Shown here in pieces: positions 17,386 through 25,388 of a stretch of 56,022 nt of DNA. The first letter of the stretch is position 1; each line of letters opens with the position of its first letter. Position numbers and translations under genes: made by a program. The stretch spans positions 1 through 56,022 of the IMG/VR virus record IMGVR_UViG_3300042731_003577; one strand, 5' to 3'. The DNA comes from a virus. The notes under the pieces are model-generated. The model searched no databases, had not been told where the DNA came from, and saw only the letters and a program-made list of their open reading frames with translations.

Positions 17386-17805
17386 TCAAAATCTCCGCAT
17401 ATAGGTGCGCGTGAAAATACGGTCATTCGGATAATTGGTTAGCACAGCCTCGCTATTGCTGGCCAGCTCAGGCGTTGTCAAACTGACTTTGCCGGCTGCG
17501 ATTTTGCCGAGCCAGCTATACCAGCGGTTAAAACGAGTCTTGCGCTCTTCATCATATCTATCAGCGGCATCACCAAGGTAATACATGGCGATGTCGGAGC
17601 AACAGTGTTCAAGGATGTCAGGCGGACTTGACAGCGGCAAATCGTAACGCTCGCCAATGAACGAGTCAATCAGGTTTGAAGCATCTGCTAACGCGTTCGT
17701 TACGGCATCAGTATCGTTAGAGCCATCTCCATCGCGGTCGGCAACGTTGCCGACCTCTTCAGCACCAAAACGAGCAGTTAGATTTGCCTCTGTCGCGTAC
17801 GCCAT
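17386..17805 (-). CDS. Head-tail connector gp36 (DUF1320)
   Basis: The 139-residue protein matches DUF1320 (Mu gp36): MAYATEANLTARFGAEEV, ALADASNLIDSFIGERYDLPL and a helical CSDIAMYYLG region. These are typical of neck connector proteins related to gp6 of HK97. It lies between the gp35-like protein and gpG as in Mu. Confidence 0.9.
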   Translation of the reverse strand: MAYATEANLTARFGAEEVGNVADRDGDGSNDTDAVTNALADASNLIDSFIGERYDLPLSSPPDILEHCCSDIAMYYLGDAADRYDEERKTRFNRWYSWLGKIAAGKVSLTTPELASNSEAVLTNYPNDRIFTRTYMRRF

Positions 17806-17813
17806 TGTCTACC

Positions 17814-18299
17814 TCAGATCTTCACGGCAATGTCTTTGATCCGCAGGGCAGGCTCGCCACGCAAGCGCTCCAGTGCCTTGGGCTCAATCTCCGAAATCGG
17901 GATGTCCAGCGGTTCCCCGCCGAATACGTATCCACAACGTCGGAATTCCTTCCCCGTGCGAGTCCGGACACTAATGGCCCGTACCATGCAACTGGTGTCG
18001 TCCGCTTCCATCGCAGCACGATGGGCAGCTTCGATCTCGTCGCAGGCCGCTTCACGTGCAGCGAGCTGCTTTTCCAGCTCTTCGCAAGCCTTCTCGCGCT
18101 CTTTCAGACGATCAGAAATTTCCTGAAGGTCTTTTCGATTGCGGTCCAGCTCATCTTGCTGCTCTTGCTGCAGCTCCTCAAGCGCCTTGAATTCTTCCTC
18201 GCGGCTGGGCCTTTTGGACACATCCGGTTTTTGCGCTTGGGGCTGCTCAATAGCCTTGGACAAACCATTTTGTCCAGCGGTTCGCGTTTTACGAGCCAT
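17814..18299 (-). CDS. Mu gp35-like head protein with coiled-coil insertion
   Basis: The 161-residue protein has a conserved C-terminal piece (EFRRCGYVFGGEPLDIPI and a short basic helix) like Mu gp35/HI1506-type proteins. The first two thirds, about residues 30-95, form a highly charged coiled coil that is unusually long for this family. It is next to the major capsid gene, so it may be a head-neck component. Confidence 0.75.
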   Translation of the reverse strand: MARKTRTAGQNGLSKAIEQPQAQKPDVSKRPSREEEFKALEELQQEQQDELDRNRKDLQEISDRLKEREKACEELEKQLAAREAACDEIEAAHRAAMEADDTSCMVRAISVRTRTGKEFRRCGYVFGGEPLDIPISEIEPKALERLRGEPALRIKDIAVKI

Positions 18300-18317
18300 T
18301 AGTGCCTCCTATACAGC

Positions 18318-19205
18318 TTAGTAGCTGGCTTCCATGTGAGGAGTGATCAACAGGTCCATCGACTTGAAATTGACGTTGCTGGCGCCGGAGGCGTCATACT
18401 CGGCTTTCAAGACGGTCAGGGCCTGCTTGCGATTCGACGGGCCACACACGAGCAAATTGGGCTTGATATTCAAGGGGCGTCCATCGTCATCAGTAAAAGC
18501 CATCATCGCTTCAAGTGCAGTATCATAGTTGGTCTGGTTCAAGGTATCCTTGGACCCGTATGCCAACTGCCACAGCCCGTAGCCTGCATTGACACGGGCG
18601 TCAACGCCGTACTTGAATTCGTCGCGCATAAACACGTTCTCATCTTTCGGGTTCTCAAAGGCCTTGAAATTGTAATCGCGGCGCTTTTGGAAGATGAACG
18701 GTTTCAGCGGGCGGCTGGTATCTAGCAGCATCCACGCGTTACCGGAGCCACCACCATCATTGCTGGCAGTGCCAGACCCAACGGGGTGATCGGTATCAAA
18801 GAAATACTGACCATCGTAGCATTCGGTGCTGAATCCATCCTGAACGAGTTTGTAAATCATCTCATTAGGATGATTGCCAGCACTGCGGCCCATCTCGGCC
18901 ATGTATGGCTCAAGGGCGCCAACAGTATCGTCTTCGATTTCGTCACGATCGACCTTGAAGCTCATCTCGAACTTGCGGTTTGTGATCGTGTAGTCCTGGG
19001 CTTCCAAATCGTGGAAGATCCGGTCTCCCAGCCATTCGCGCATTTTCGGGAAGCGCTTCAGCCATCCGTACAGATTGCTCTTGCCAGTACTGCGCACGAG
19101 CATTGCGATCTTCTTCCAGTCGTCTGGAGCGCCATCAAACCCGATCTGAAACGATTTGTCGAAATTGACAAAGATGGTTTCGAGCGTAGAGGTATTGATA
19201 ATCAT
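18318..19205 (-). CDS. Major capsid protein (Mu gpT-like)
   Basis: The 295-residue protein matches the Mu gpT major head family: N-terminal ETIFVNFDKSFQIGFDGAP, then VRSTGKSNLYGWLKRFPKMREW (shortened here to its core), DYTITNRKFEMSF, and the long C-terminal region ending MEASY. The family uses the HK97 fold and forms the icosahedral shell. It lies between the decoration gene and the gp35-like gene, as expected. Confidence 0.93.
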   Translation of the reverse strand: MIINTSTLETIFVNFDKSFQIGFDGAPDDWKKIAMLVRSTGKSNLYGWLKRFPKMREWLGDRIFHDLEAQDYTITNRKFEMSFKVDRDEIEDDTVGALEPYMAEMGRSAGNHPNEMIYKLVQDGFSTECYDGQYFFDTDHPVGSGTASNDGGGSGNAWMLLDTSRPLKPFIFQKRRDYNFKAFENPKDENVFMRDEFKYGVDARVNAGYGLWQLAYGSKDTLNQTNYDTALEAMMAFTDDDGRPLNIKPNLLVCGPSNRKQALTVLKAEYDASGASNVNFKSMDLLITPHMEASY

Positions 19206-19208
19206 TGA

Positions 19209-20039
19209 TTAGTCCTCGATGGTGATGATGAGTTCGGCGAACGCATCGGTGTCAGTGTTTGCACCGCCAACGGTAAAGCTGATGTAGTCGCCGGCCGCAA
19301 CCGTATTGGCAGCGCTAGGAGACGCAAGGTCAACATCGCCAACTGCACTACCGGATTGCGTGATCGTCACCACACCACCAGTCACACCCACTCCACCGAT
19401 TGCAGCGGTGATGGTGGCATCGCCACCAGCCAGGGCCGCTTCGTTCAGAACGGTGCGGATAGCGGTGATGTCGCCAGCTACTGGAGCAGGAAGGCCATAA
19501 ACCTTGGCGTCAGCCGCAACCAGATTGCTGATGCGCACGGCAATGTGGTGCTCGTCTGCACCAATATTCTCGCGGGCATCGGCAGCAGTTACATCACTCA
19601 GGTTGTTGGCCGTCAAACAAGCACCGGACGGATTGGCATTTGCCGGGGCATGGATTTTGACCCACACGCCGTCAGAACTGATGTCGGTCATGTACCCAAC
19701 CACGGAGTTGGTGCCGCTGGTCTTGGCGACAGTCTCGTCGTCCTCGGTGTAAACCACGGAGCCGATGTCGGCCTTGGTCACCGGGTCAGAACCGCTGTTC
19801 TCCAGCAGGAATTCGCCAACACGAACCTTGATCGTTTCGGCGGCAGCAACCGTCGAAGTTTTGGACTCCTCGGCAATACCGACGCAAATCTTGCCGGTAG
19901 CGGCGGTGGCGGGCTCGGCATTGCCAGAGCTGTCCAAAACCACCACAGCGCCCTTGTAAAACGTTTTGCTCGCAGCGCACGGGTAGACGTAGTAGTCACC
20001 TGCGCGCATCTGAGTCTTTTTGTCAGCAGATAGAGCCAT
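19209..20039 (-). CDS. Capsid decoration/head fibre protein (DUF2190-like N-terminus)
   Basis: Residues 1-115 resemble DUF2190-type capsid decoration domains (FYKGAVVVLDSSGNA, ICVGIAEES, KVRVGEFLL). Residues 150-276 are a beta-rich domain with TITAAIGGVGVTGGVVTIT and a N-T-V-A-A-G-D-Y-I-S-F-T-V strand, common in phage head fibres. It probably binds the capsid surface. The gene lies between protease/scaffold and major capsid and is separated by only a few bases from the latter. Confidence 0.82.
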   Translation of the reverse strand: MALSADKKTQMRAGDYYVYPCAASKTFYKGAVVVLDSSGNAEPATAATGKICVGIAEESKTSTVAAAETIKVRVGEFLLENSGSDPVTKADIGSVVYTEDDETVAKTSGTNSVVGYMTDISSDGVWVKIHAPANANPSGACLTANNLSDVTAADARENIGADEHHIAVRISNLVAADAKVYGLPAPVAGDITAIRTVLNEAALAGGDATITAAIGGVGVTGGVVTITQSGSAVGDVDLASPSAANTVAAGDYISFTVGGANTDTDAFAELIITIED

Positions 20040-21166
20040 TACAGGCGTCCTTCCTCGCGCAGCTTATTGCGGTGTGCGATGTATTCGTCTTTCTTCATTT
20101 CGAAGACTTTAAGTCCTTCCTTCTCTTCAGTGGTCAGCGCAGTGTTTTGAGCCGTTGCCGCCCTGGCGTCTCTCGAAGCATTTTGGGCCGAGGCAGTATC
20201 CTGGGATACCAGCACGGGGGCAGCTTCGACGAATTCACGAAAGGTTTCCAACCCACCATCCAAGCGGCACATGGCCAGGAATTGATCTTTGTTGGCTGGG
20301 GCAACCTTCCCGGCCTCCATGGCGGATTCAACGGCTTCAACGATCTCGGCCTCGTGCTGTTCGGCTTTCAGTTCATTCAACGCATTCTCGGCGATTTCAG
20401 CCCGGTTGTTGGCCTGGGCGACGAGACTGTCGTGGGTCTGCCGAGGGACGTACAGCTCAAGATTGACGGCGTTTTGCGCAATCGCGGGCTGGTCCTTGTC
20501 GGCCTTCAGGGTGGCCAATTCGTTGGTGAGGGTGACGATCTGATTTTGGGCAGTCGCCAGGCCGGTCATCTTCGAATTGACAGCGAGCTTGACCTCTTCC
20601 TCGGACGCACTCTCGGGCAGTCCCAGAAGGTCGAGCAACCATTTCGGCATGTCCTCTCTCTCCTCTGTCAGTTGTGCCCGATTCAGGGCGCTTACATATA
20701 GATTAGGCTGATTTGTCAGCCCAACAGAAACAATCCCAACGATCTCATTCGACTTTTTGTCGAACACAATCGTCGGGGACAAATACCGGTATTCTCCGGA
20801 TTCTACTGATTCGCGGCCCGATGCATTCCACTCGACCTTACCCCAAATCGCTCCATCGCGTACCTGCAGCTCAGTCACCCAAGCAGCGGCGGGGGCCTTC
20901 TCGCCCATCGCGCCTTTGCGCTGTGTGGCGTGTTCCCAGTCGAAGGGAATATCTTGCCCAAACGAGGCAAACCACTTGAGGATTTTTTGGGGGTCTGAAT
21001 TCTTCCATTGGCGCCCGTCGCGCCCTTCCACCGTATTACCAGCGGGGAGCAGCTCAACCCACTCTGGGGCATCGCGCAGCTCTTGGCGGCTGCACAGGGC
21101 CGCCTCCTCGAACTGGGTTGCATTGAGTGCAATCTGTAGACGTAGATCTTCCATCACGGGATCCAT
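20039..21166 (-). CDS. Prohead protease/scaffold (Mu gpI-like)
   Basis: The first ~190 residues match the Mu gpI protease domain (LPAGNTVEGRDGRQW, PFDWEHAT with the likely catalytic His, YRYLSPTI, and VSVGLTNQPNL), a serine protease related to HK97 fold maturation proteases. The remainder is helical and lysine/glutamate-rich, as expected for the internal scaffold. ATG at 21166 or 21154 is preferred over the upstream frame start at 21241, which would run into the control region. It is the first gene of the leftward virion operon. Confidence 0.88.
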   Translation of the reverse strand: MDPVMEDLRLQIALNATQFEEAALCSRQELRDAPEWVELLPAGNTVEGRDGRQWKNSDPQKILKWFASFGQDIPFDWEHATQRKGAMGEKAPAAAWVTELQVRDGAIWGKVEWNASGRESVESGEYRYLSPTIVFDKKSNEIVGIVSVGLTNQPNLYVSALNRAQLTEEREDMPKWLLDLLGLPESASEEEVKLAVNSKMTGLATAQNQIVTLTNELATLKADKDQPAIAQNAVNLELYVPRQTHDSLVAQANNRAEIAENALNELKAEQHEAEIVEAVESAMEAGKVAPANKDQFLAMCRLDGGLETFREFVEAAPVLVSQDTASAQNASRDARAATAQNTALTTEEKEGLKVFEMKKDEYIAHRNKLREEGRL

Positions 21167-21205
21167 TCTATGGCGTGTGTGCCCAAACACGAGGTTTGCG
21201 AGACA

Positions 21206-21244
21206 AACCAAACGGAAACACACGCAACCAAACGGAAACACACG
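21206..21244 (+). repeat. Two 19-bp direct repeats in divergent control region
   Basis: The unit aaccaaacggaaacacacg occurs at 21206-21224 and 21226-21244, a 20-bp period (about two helical turns). It lies 24 bp upstream of the rightward promoter and about 40-80 bp before the leftward protease gene. The arrangement looks like a tandem operator for a regulator of both directions. Confidence 0.8.
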
Positions 21245-21267
21245 TGAAATTTTTTGTCAAAAAAGAC

Positions 21268-21319
21268 TTGCGGTGGTCTCGCTACTATGGCATAGTATCT
21301 AATGTAAGGCGGAAACGCC
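21268..21319 (+). promoter_or_regulatory. Sigma70-like promoter with 5' stem-loop, drives 21338-22385
   Basis: TTGCGG (21268-21273), 17-bp spacer and TGG-CATAGT (21291-21296, extended -10). It is followed by ATCTAATGTAAG and the hairpin GGCG-GAAA-CGCC at 21308-21319. The same downstream motif recurs at 32.76 and 35.95 kb. It lies 42 nt before the first plus-strand ATG. Confidence 0.75.
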
Positions 21320-21337
21320 ACAACCAAGGAGACGACG

Positions 21338-21592
21338 ATGAACGTAAACGATATCAAAGAAAAAACAGCCAACTTCAACTACAGCCTGGCATGTGCGAAT
21401 GGGCGGGAAACCGATTGTCTATTAGAGTCAGAGGCTCCTGCTTGGCTAGACCAGATTGATGATGCCCTATATGTGGACGCAGACGAGAACTATGAGGCAA
21501 CGCATTTTTTTGTGTTGGACCACAACACGTGGGAATATGTTGAATTCGATTGTGACATCCTCGACGAACCCGAATACAAACTCCACAAATAG
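21338..21592 (+). CDS. Hypothetical acidic protein, first gene of short rightward operon
   Basis: An 84-residue acidic protein (DDALYVDADENYEATHFFVL) of unknown function. AAGGAG precedes the ATG, and the promoter cassette at 21268-21319 lies directly upstream. It is one of few plus-strand genes in the window, transcribed away from the virion operon, so it may belong to an earlier expression class. Confidence 0.75.
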   Translation: MNVNDIKEKTANFNYSLACANGRETDCLLESEAPAWLDQIDDALYVDADENYEATHFFVLDHNTWEYVEFDCDILDEPEYKLHK

Positions 21593-21626
21593 GCTTGTGT
21601 TGGTCGACGAATAGGAAGGAGAAACG

Positions 21627-21845
21627 ATGCGAGGCGACAAACAGAAATTAACCATCCACAAAAACGGCCGAATCACCTATTGGTCTGCAGCGAGGATGTG
21701 TATAGTCCGACAGCGGGACGTGATGCCAGTGAACTTCGAGCTGCGGTTGATGTCAGAAGAGGACAAAATCCGTTTGGCCAAACACTTCTATTCATGCACA
21801 GATGACGATGACGCCAAGCAGGTTCTCAAAGAACTAGGGGTATAG
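21627..21845 (+). CDS. Hypothetical small basic protein
   Basis: The 72-residue protein starts with a basic beta-like segment (KLTIHKNGRITYWS) and ends in a helical acidic region. GGAAGGAG precedes the ATG. It is second in the rightward operon. No family is recognised. Confidence 0.7.
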   Translation: MRGDKQKLTIHKNGRITYWSAARMCIVRQRDVMPVNFELRLMSEEDKIRLAKHFYSCTDDDDAKQVLKELGV

Positions 21846-21854
21846 GAGAGGCAA

Positions 21855-22385
21855 ATGAAAGAGCTAGAATGCAAGATGTTTGGGCGTGGTACCGTTGAGG
21901 TAATTGAAGACAGCCGCAAGCCACACCTTGATGTAGTGTGCAAGGTTGGAAAATTTCTTTGTTGGGCGAAGCGTGACATCAACCACCTTATGCCATTCAG
22001 GGAAGGGTATGAGATTGGTTTTCTCTGTGGGTCATCCAGCTGGTACCCAAAGGAAAACGTGCGCAACCTGGTATGGCTCAACCAAACGAACAAGCGAGAA
22101 TTAACCATTCAACATCTGGAAAACCACCCGAAATACAACGGATGGCGAATGCAGCGTGTTGTCGACAACTGTGAAGTTGGGTGCGACGATTTTATCGCCC
22201 ATCTCCTCGGCGCATACGTTCCCGTTTATGTCGATGTAAATGGTGACCTACGCTTTTCTAGGCCAAAAGGTCCCAATGCAATGTTTGGCGACTTGTGGGG
22301 GAAATGCCCACTTAATCCTCAGGCCAGCCAGGATACTGCGACGGGCACATCTCGTGCATGTATTGGCACAGTGACTTGCGAGTAA
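21855..22385 (+). CDS. Hypothetical protein, last gene of short rightward operon
   Basis: A 176-residue protein with paired cysteines and aromatic-rich segments (GFLCGSSSWYPKENVRNLVW). AGGAG precedes the start. Its last ~74 nt overlap the 3' end of the convergent HTH gene on the other strand, so the true C-terminus and any terminator are shared with that gene. Function unknown. Confidence 0.68.
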   Translation: MKELECKMFGRGTVEVIEDSRKPHLDVVCKVGKFLCWAKRDINHLMPFREGYEIGFLCGSSSWYPKENVRNLVWLNQTNKRELTIQHLENHPKYNGWRMQRVVDNCEVGCDDFIAHLLGAYVPVYVDVNGDLRFSRPKGPNAMFGDLWGKCPLNPQASQDTATGTSRACIGTVTCE

Positions 22386-22551
22386 TTCGTACCGTCCTCT
22401 CGCCAATCGTGTACCTCACCAACCATCCCTGGTCTACCAACTCGTAGACCTTATTGCGGCCGATCCCCAGCCACTTCGCTGTCTCATCAATCGAAAAATC
22501 ATCGGCAGGGCGACACTCGCCCGTCTCAGATCCATGCAACCCGTCGCCCAT
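22312..22551 (-). CDS. Excisionase/MerR-like winged-helix DNA-binding protein
   Basis: The 79-residue protein contains one helix-turn-helix of the HTH_17 (excisionase/AlpA) type: SIDETAKWLGIGRNKVYELV (about residues 20-39), then a wing-like GERTVRITRKSL. It probably binds DNA as a regulator or architectural protein. The start at 22551 has GGAGG; an ATG five codons earlier does not. It lies about 1.1 kb from the tandem repeats at 21.2 kb, a possible target, which is inference. Confidence 0.78.
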   Translation of the reverse strand: MGDGLHGSETGECRPADDFSIDETAKWLGIGRNKVYELVDQGWLVRYTIGERTVRITRKSLCQYMHEMCPSQYPGWPED

Positions 22552-22606
22552 TTTGCCTCCAAACATGCTTGATTATTGATTCAATTCTATGCGGGAATCT
22601 ACCCAG

Positions 22607-22846
22607 CTAGTATCCGCCAGCGCCGATTATATACCGCATTGAAACGTGCCACCCAGTCCAGGCAGCGTCTCTGATGTGTCGGCCTTCCAGGGTCCACCAC
22701 AGAACCAAAGCAGGCCCGTACAGAGCAAGAAATGCATCCAGAAATGGACACAATCCCATTACGGCGGGCGCTGCAGCCAACAGGGCAGAGTACACTGCCA
22801 CGACGAACAGCACCTTGAACAGATTACAAACGAAATACACCATCAT
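22607..22846 (-). CDS. Small two-helix membrane protein
   Basis: The 79-residue protein has two hydrophobic helices (about residues 5-25 and 32-50) and a short soluble tail. The start overlaps the previous stop as ATGA, with GAGG upstream. Function unknown; possibly a membrane-acting accessory protein. Confidence 0.65.
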   Translation of the reverse strand: MMVYFVCNLFKVLFVVAVYSALLAAAPAVMGLCPFLDAFLALYGPALVLWWTLEGRHIRDAAWTGWHVSMRYIIGAGGY

Positions 22847-23145
22847 TTCGCCTCGTTTATTGCACAAACTTCGCGCACCAGTTGGTCTTGGATATTGATT
22901 TTGTTGGCTGCAGCGCACTTCACAATGTGTTCGTGCAACCGCTGTGAGCCGACATTAAATGTCGTTCGGCCATCGACACCCTTAAGAACCAATTCCATAT
23001 CGCTCGGGTGATACAGCACTACTATTCCACCAATTTTGGTGTGATACACACTGTCGCCAATAAAACGTGTGGAGCGCCATCCATCATGGAGCAACAGCCG
23101 CTCGACCAACTCGTCTGGTGCCGCTCTTAGTCCTCTCATCGCCAT
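22843..23145 (-). CDS. Hypothetical protein, paralogue of the next upstream gene
   Basis: The 100-residue protein resembles the gene at 23155-23424: both share DELV near the N-terminus, a G-D-x-V-Y-x-T turn, and a later D-G-x-x-T-F-x-V strand, in the same order and spacing. They probably arose by tandem duplication. AGGAGG precedes the ATG. Function unknown. Confidence 0.72.
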   Translation of the reverse strand: MAMRGLRAAPDELVERLLLHDGWRSTRFIGDSVYHTKIGGIVVLYHPSDMELVLKGVDGRTTFNVGSQRLHEHIVKCAAANKINIQDQLVREVCAINEAK

Positions 23146-23154
23146 ATTTGCCTC

Positions 23155-23424
23155 CTATGTGGTTGCCTTTTGAAGGAGGCGCTGGGGGTGCACCGCCTGT
23201 GCCTCAACGATACATTCCGACGCGTATACCCGTAGGCGATCAATTGTTTCCAAGCAAACGGCAAACGTCGCAGCGCCATCCTCGTCCTTTAGATTTACAT
23301 TCCAGAAATCCACGCTCACATCCACCCCATTGACGCTTGTGGAATACACATCTCCATCTTTGGTGACCTCTCGTTTCCAGGATTTTTTTTCGAACAACAG
23401 ATCAACCAATTCATCAATCTTCAT
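23155..23424 (-). CDS. Hypothetical protein, paralogue of adjacent gene
   Basis: The 89-residue alpha/beta protein starts MKIDELVDLLFEKKSW and shares the layout of the following gene. AGGAGG precedes the ATG. It is placed directly upstream in transcription and separated by 9 nt. Function unknown. Confidence 0.72.
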   Translation of the reverse strand: MKIDELVDLLFEKKSWKREVTKDGDVYSTSVNGVDVSVDFWNVNLKDEDGAATFAVCLETIDRLRVYASECIVEAQAVHPQRLLQKATT

Positions 23425-23432
23425 CAGGCCTC

Positions 23433-24134
23433 CTATGTGTCCCGCCCGTGCAGCTTCCTGTGCAGGTCTTGCAGCCCTGGCGGGACGCGTTGTTTTCCGT
23501 GGTTGTGGTCCCAGCCTGGATCAGTTCCATATGGGTGCACCACGCGCTTTCCGGTCCCTTTGTGTGTCCATACCCTTGGTGGCGTTTCCGGTCGCTCTGT
23601 GACCCCACCACGCTCCTCTGTGGCGTATTTTGTTAGTTGTGACACAGTGCACTTGCAACCAAAGCCATTCGGTGGCATGTGGGTGCTCCAAAATGGGTCA
23701 TCTACCGGCAACAAGGTTCCCTCCAAATCAACATGTTCTGGACGGTGCCGCGCTGACGGCCCAAGCTGATACACCAGGTACGGGAGTGCTTTCTTCGTGC
23801 GCTCGATTCGCTGCCATTGCCCAGCCGAGTGTGCAGTACGGAGATTCGTGTCATAGATCAGTTTGAGTCGTGTTGGCGTGTATTTCGGGGCCTGTGGAAG
23901 CCAGCCACGATCGCGCAATTTCGGTTCGAGCTGTTTCCGGAATTCCTTGAATGGCACACCATTCTCGATGGCATCGTCCATCGCCGCCTTGACGTCGGTC
24001 AGCACGTCAGTTCGCGCCTCATGTGCGATCGTGAACGCAACACGGTGTTCCTCCCCCCAGACCGTATCAAAGGAGAACGAAGGCGTGATTTTCTTGCGCC
24101 TGAAATACTGCACTGCTTCCTTTGGTACCACCAT
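23433..24134 (-). CDS. Phage head morphogenesis protein (Mu gpF-like minor head protein)
   Basis: The 233-residue protein matches the phage_Mu_F family: helical first half with WLPQAPKYTPTRLKLIYDTN, then the signature YQLGPSARHRPEH, HMPPNGFGCKCTVSQL and a C-terminal WDHNHG segment. The Cys pair and His residues are typical. It associates with the portal and is needed for head assembly. Mu gpF normally lies beside portal and protease; here small genes lie on both sides. Start overlaps the previous stop (TGATG). Confidence 0.92.
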   Translation of the reverse strand: MVVPKEAVQYFRRKKITPSFSFDTVWGEEHRVAFTIAHEARTDVLTDVKAAMDDAIENGVPFKEFRKQLEPKLRDRGWLPQAPKYTPTRLKLIYDTNLRTAHSAGQWQRIERTKKALPYLVYQLGPSARHRPEHVDLEGTLLPVDDPFWSTHMPPNGFGCKCTVSQLTKYATEERGGVTERPETPPRVWTHKGTGKRVVHPYGTDPGWDHNHGKQRVPPGLQDLHRKLHGRDT

Positions 24135-24505
24135 CAATGCACCTGTATGTTTCCGGCCCTGGTCCGCTCATCCAGCAACGCAGCTTCGAGCCTAGCAACT
24201 TTGTCTTCGAGCTGTTGGTACTCATCGATCGTGGCCTCGAATTGCGCGGCCATTTGGCGAACCACCTGCACAATCGACATGCCGTCAAAGGACGCCCGCG
24301 CATCGCCATCGGAGAGTAGATCGAGCAGGATAGTCTCGATTTCGGCCAGTGTTTCAAGCGCCGTTCCTGACGTGTACGGTTCGCCGGGCCTGCATGCATC
24401 ACAATCACCAGCCAAACAGCACGCGTCGCAAACGTTCTCACAAAAGGCACCCATAAAGGGCTCCTCGCGCTCGTCAAATACCGTTCCACACTTACTACAG
24501 TTCAT
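24134..24505 (-). CDS. Zinc-ribbon and coiled-coil protein
   Basis: The 123-residue protein has several CxxC-type pairs in the first 40 residues (CSKCG, CDACCLAGDCDAC), likely zinc-binding, followed by a helical coiled-coil domain (about 55-115). GGAGG precedes ATG 24505. It follows an extended -10 promoter at 24526-24531 and leads into the gpF-like gene. Function unknown. Confidence 0.68.
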   Translation of the reverse strand: MNCSKCGTVFDEREEPFMGAFCENVCDACCLAGDCDACRPGEPYTSGTALETLAEIETILLDLLSDGDARASFDGMSIVQVVRQMAAQFEATIDEYQQLEDKVARLEAALLDERTRAGNIQVH

Positions 24506-24525
24506 GGTGTCTACCTCCAACACCA

Positions 24526-24531
24526 ATTATA
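24526..24531 (-). promoter_or_regulatory. Extended -10 promoter candidate
   Basis: TATAAT preceded by TGC on the minus strand, 20 bp before the zinc-ribbon gene start. No convincing -35 box is present. It could drive the zinc-ribbon and gpF-like genes. Confidence 0.5.
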
Positions 24532-24556
24532 GCACAGATGTCATTCAAAACCGGTT

Positions 24557-24573
24557 GTCATTTAATAAATGAC
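24557..24573 (-). other. AT-rich hairpin between genes
   Basis: A perfect 7-bp stem with 3-nt loop (GTCATTT/AAATGAC) between the Cys-rich gene end and the -10 box at 24526. It is followed by AACCGGTTTTG on the minus strand, so it could act as a weak terminator or insulator. Confidence 0.4.
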
Positions 24574-24603
24574 TGGCGTTCGAATATGTCATCCCACAAC
24601 ACA

Positions 24604-24867
24604 TCATCTCTCTCGCTTATAATCGGAACAGCCACACTCTGGGTGGCCACTACAGTCACCACGTCGTATGCAAGTCTCGCTCTGCTCGCTGGCCGGGACG
24701 TCCGGTCCAATATCCCACTTCGCCCAGTCAGTGCCATCATCTGGTTGGCGCTCCAGTGCGCATTCCCAACAGCTCGTCATCCTGCCACAGCATCGCATGC
24801 AGATGCCCTTGCAGTGTTCCCACTCGGGCGCACCATCCGGCACGCCACATAGTTCACATGAAACCAT
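24604..24867 (-). CDS. Cysteine-rich putative zinc-binding protein
   Basis: An 87-residue protein with many CxxC pairs (CELCG, CMRCCGRMTSCWEC) and a C-terminal CSGHPECGC. It probably binds two or more zinc ions. The start at 24867 has a CGGAG site and overlaps the upstream stop region. Function unknown. Confidence 0.65.
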   Translation of the reverse strand: MVSCELCGVPDGAPEWEHCKGICMRCCGRMTSCWECALERQPDDGTDWAKWDIGPDVPASEQSETCIRRGDCSGHPECGCSDYKRER

Positions 24868-24869
24868 CG

Positions 24870-25388
24870 TCAATACTCCGTTGTGCACAAAAATCCGACG
24901 CCATTCAGCGCAGCCCACTCCACGGCCCGTTTGGTCTCCGTCGGTCCATCCCGATCATACTCCACAATGGTGATCGGTTGGTCGTCCGGCACTTGGTCCA
25001 GCGGGTAGTAATCCTCTTTTGTGTAATCCTTCAGGTCTTCCTGCAAGTCCACTTCGAGGTACTGTTGCCACACCTCCCACGCGTGATCTTGATCATGTGC
25101 CACAATCGTATCTGTGCCGTTGGTGTAACAGTGTAGCTGGAACTTGTCGGCCCACTCCTGCTCGTTCATGCACAAAAACCGATCCATCGCTGGGTCCAGG
25201 TGACCATAGTATCGCTCAGCTGCATCCTTCAGCGCCTGGTTGGGCTCATCGGTTTCCTCGGCATCGACAAACTTGTCGAAGTCTCGTTCGGATAGCGTCA
25301 ACACCGGTTTGCGGCCAAATGTCGCATCCCAGTTGTCTCGATACGCCTGTGTGCGGGCGGTGATTTGCACTGATCCAGCCTCACTCAC
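24870..25388 (-). CDS. Hypothetical protein with TacA-antitoxin-like (DUF1778) segment
   Basis: About 172 residues from GTG 25388 (alternative ATG 25400). The N-terminus contains YRDNWDATFG, a motif seen in many small phage proteins. Residues about 30-65 (VLTLSERDFDKFVDAEE, then PNQALKDAAERY) resemble the toxin-neutralising C-terminal part of DUF1778/TacA antitoxins, without their DNA-binding domain. The rest is acidic. The similarity is by motif only; an anti-toxin role is a hypothesis. Confidence 0.62.
   Translation of the reverse strand: MSEAGSVQITARTQAYRDNWDATFGRKPVLTLSERDFDKFVDAEETDEPNQALKDAAERYYGHLDPAMDRFLCMNEQEWADKFQLHCYTNGTDTIVAHDQDHAWEVWQQYLEVDLQEDLKDYTKEDYYPLDQVPDDQPITIVEYDRDGPTETKRAVEWAALNGVGFLCTTEY

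Noticed and set aside
22584-22589. TAGAAT as -10 for the HTH gene at 22551
   Set aside because: There is no -35 match at the right distance and no extended -10; too weak to list.
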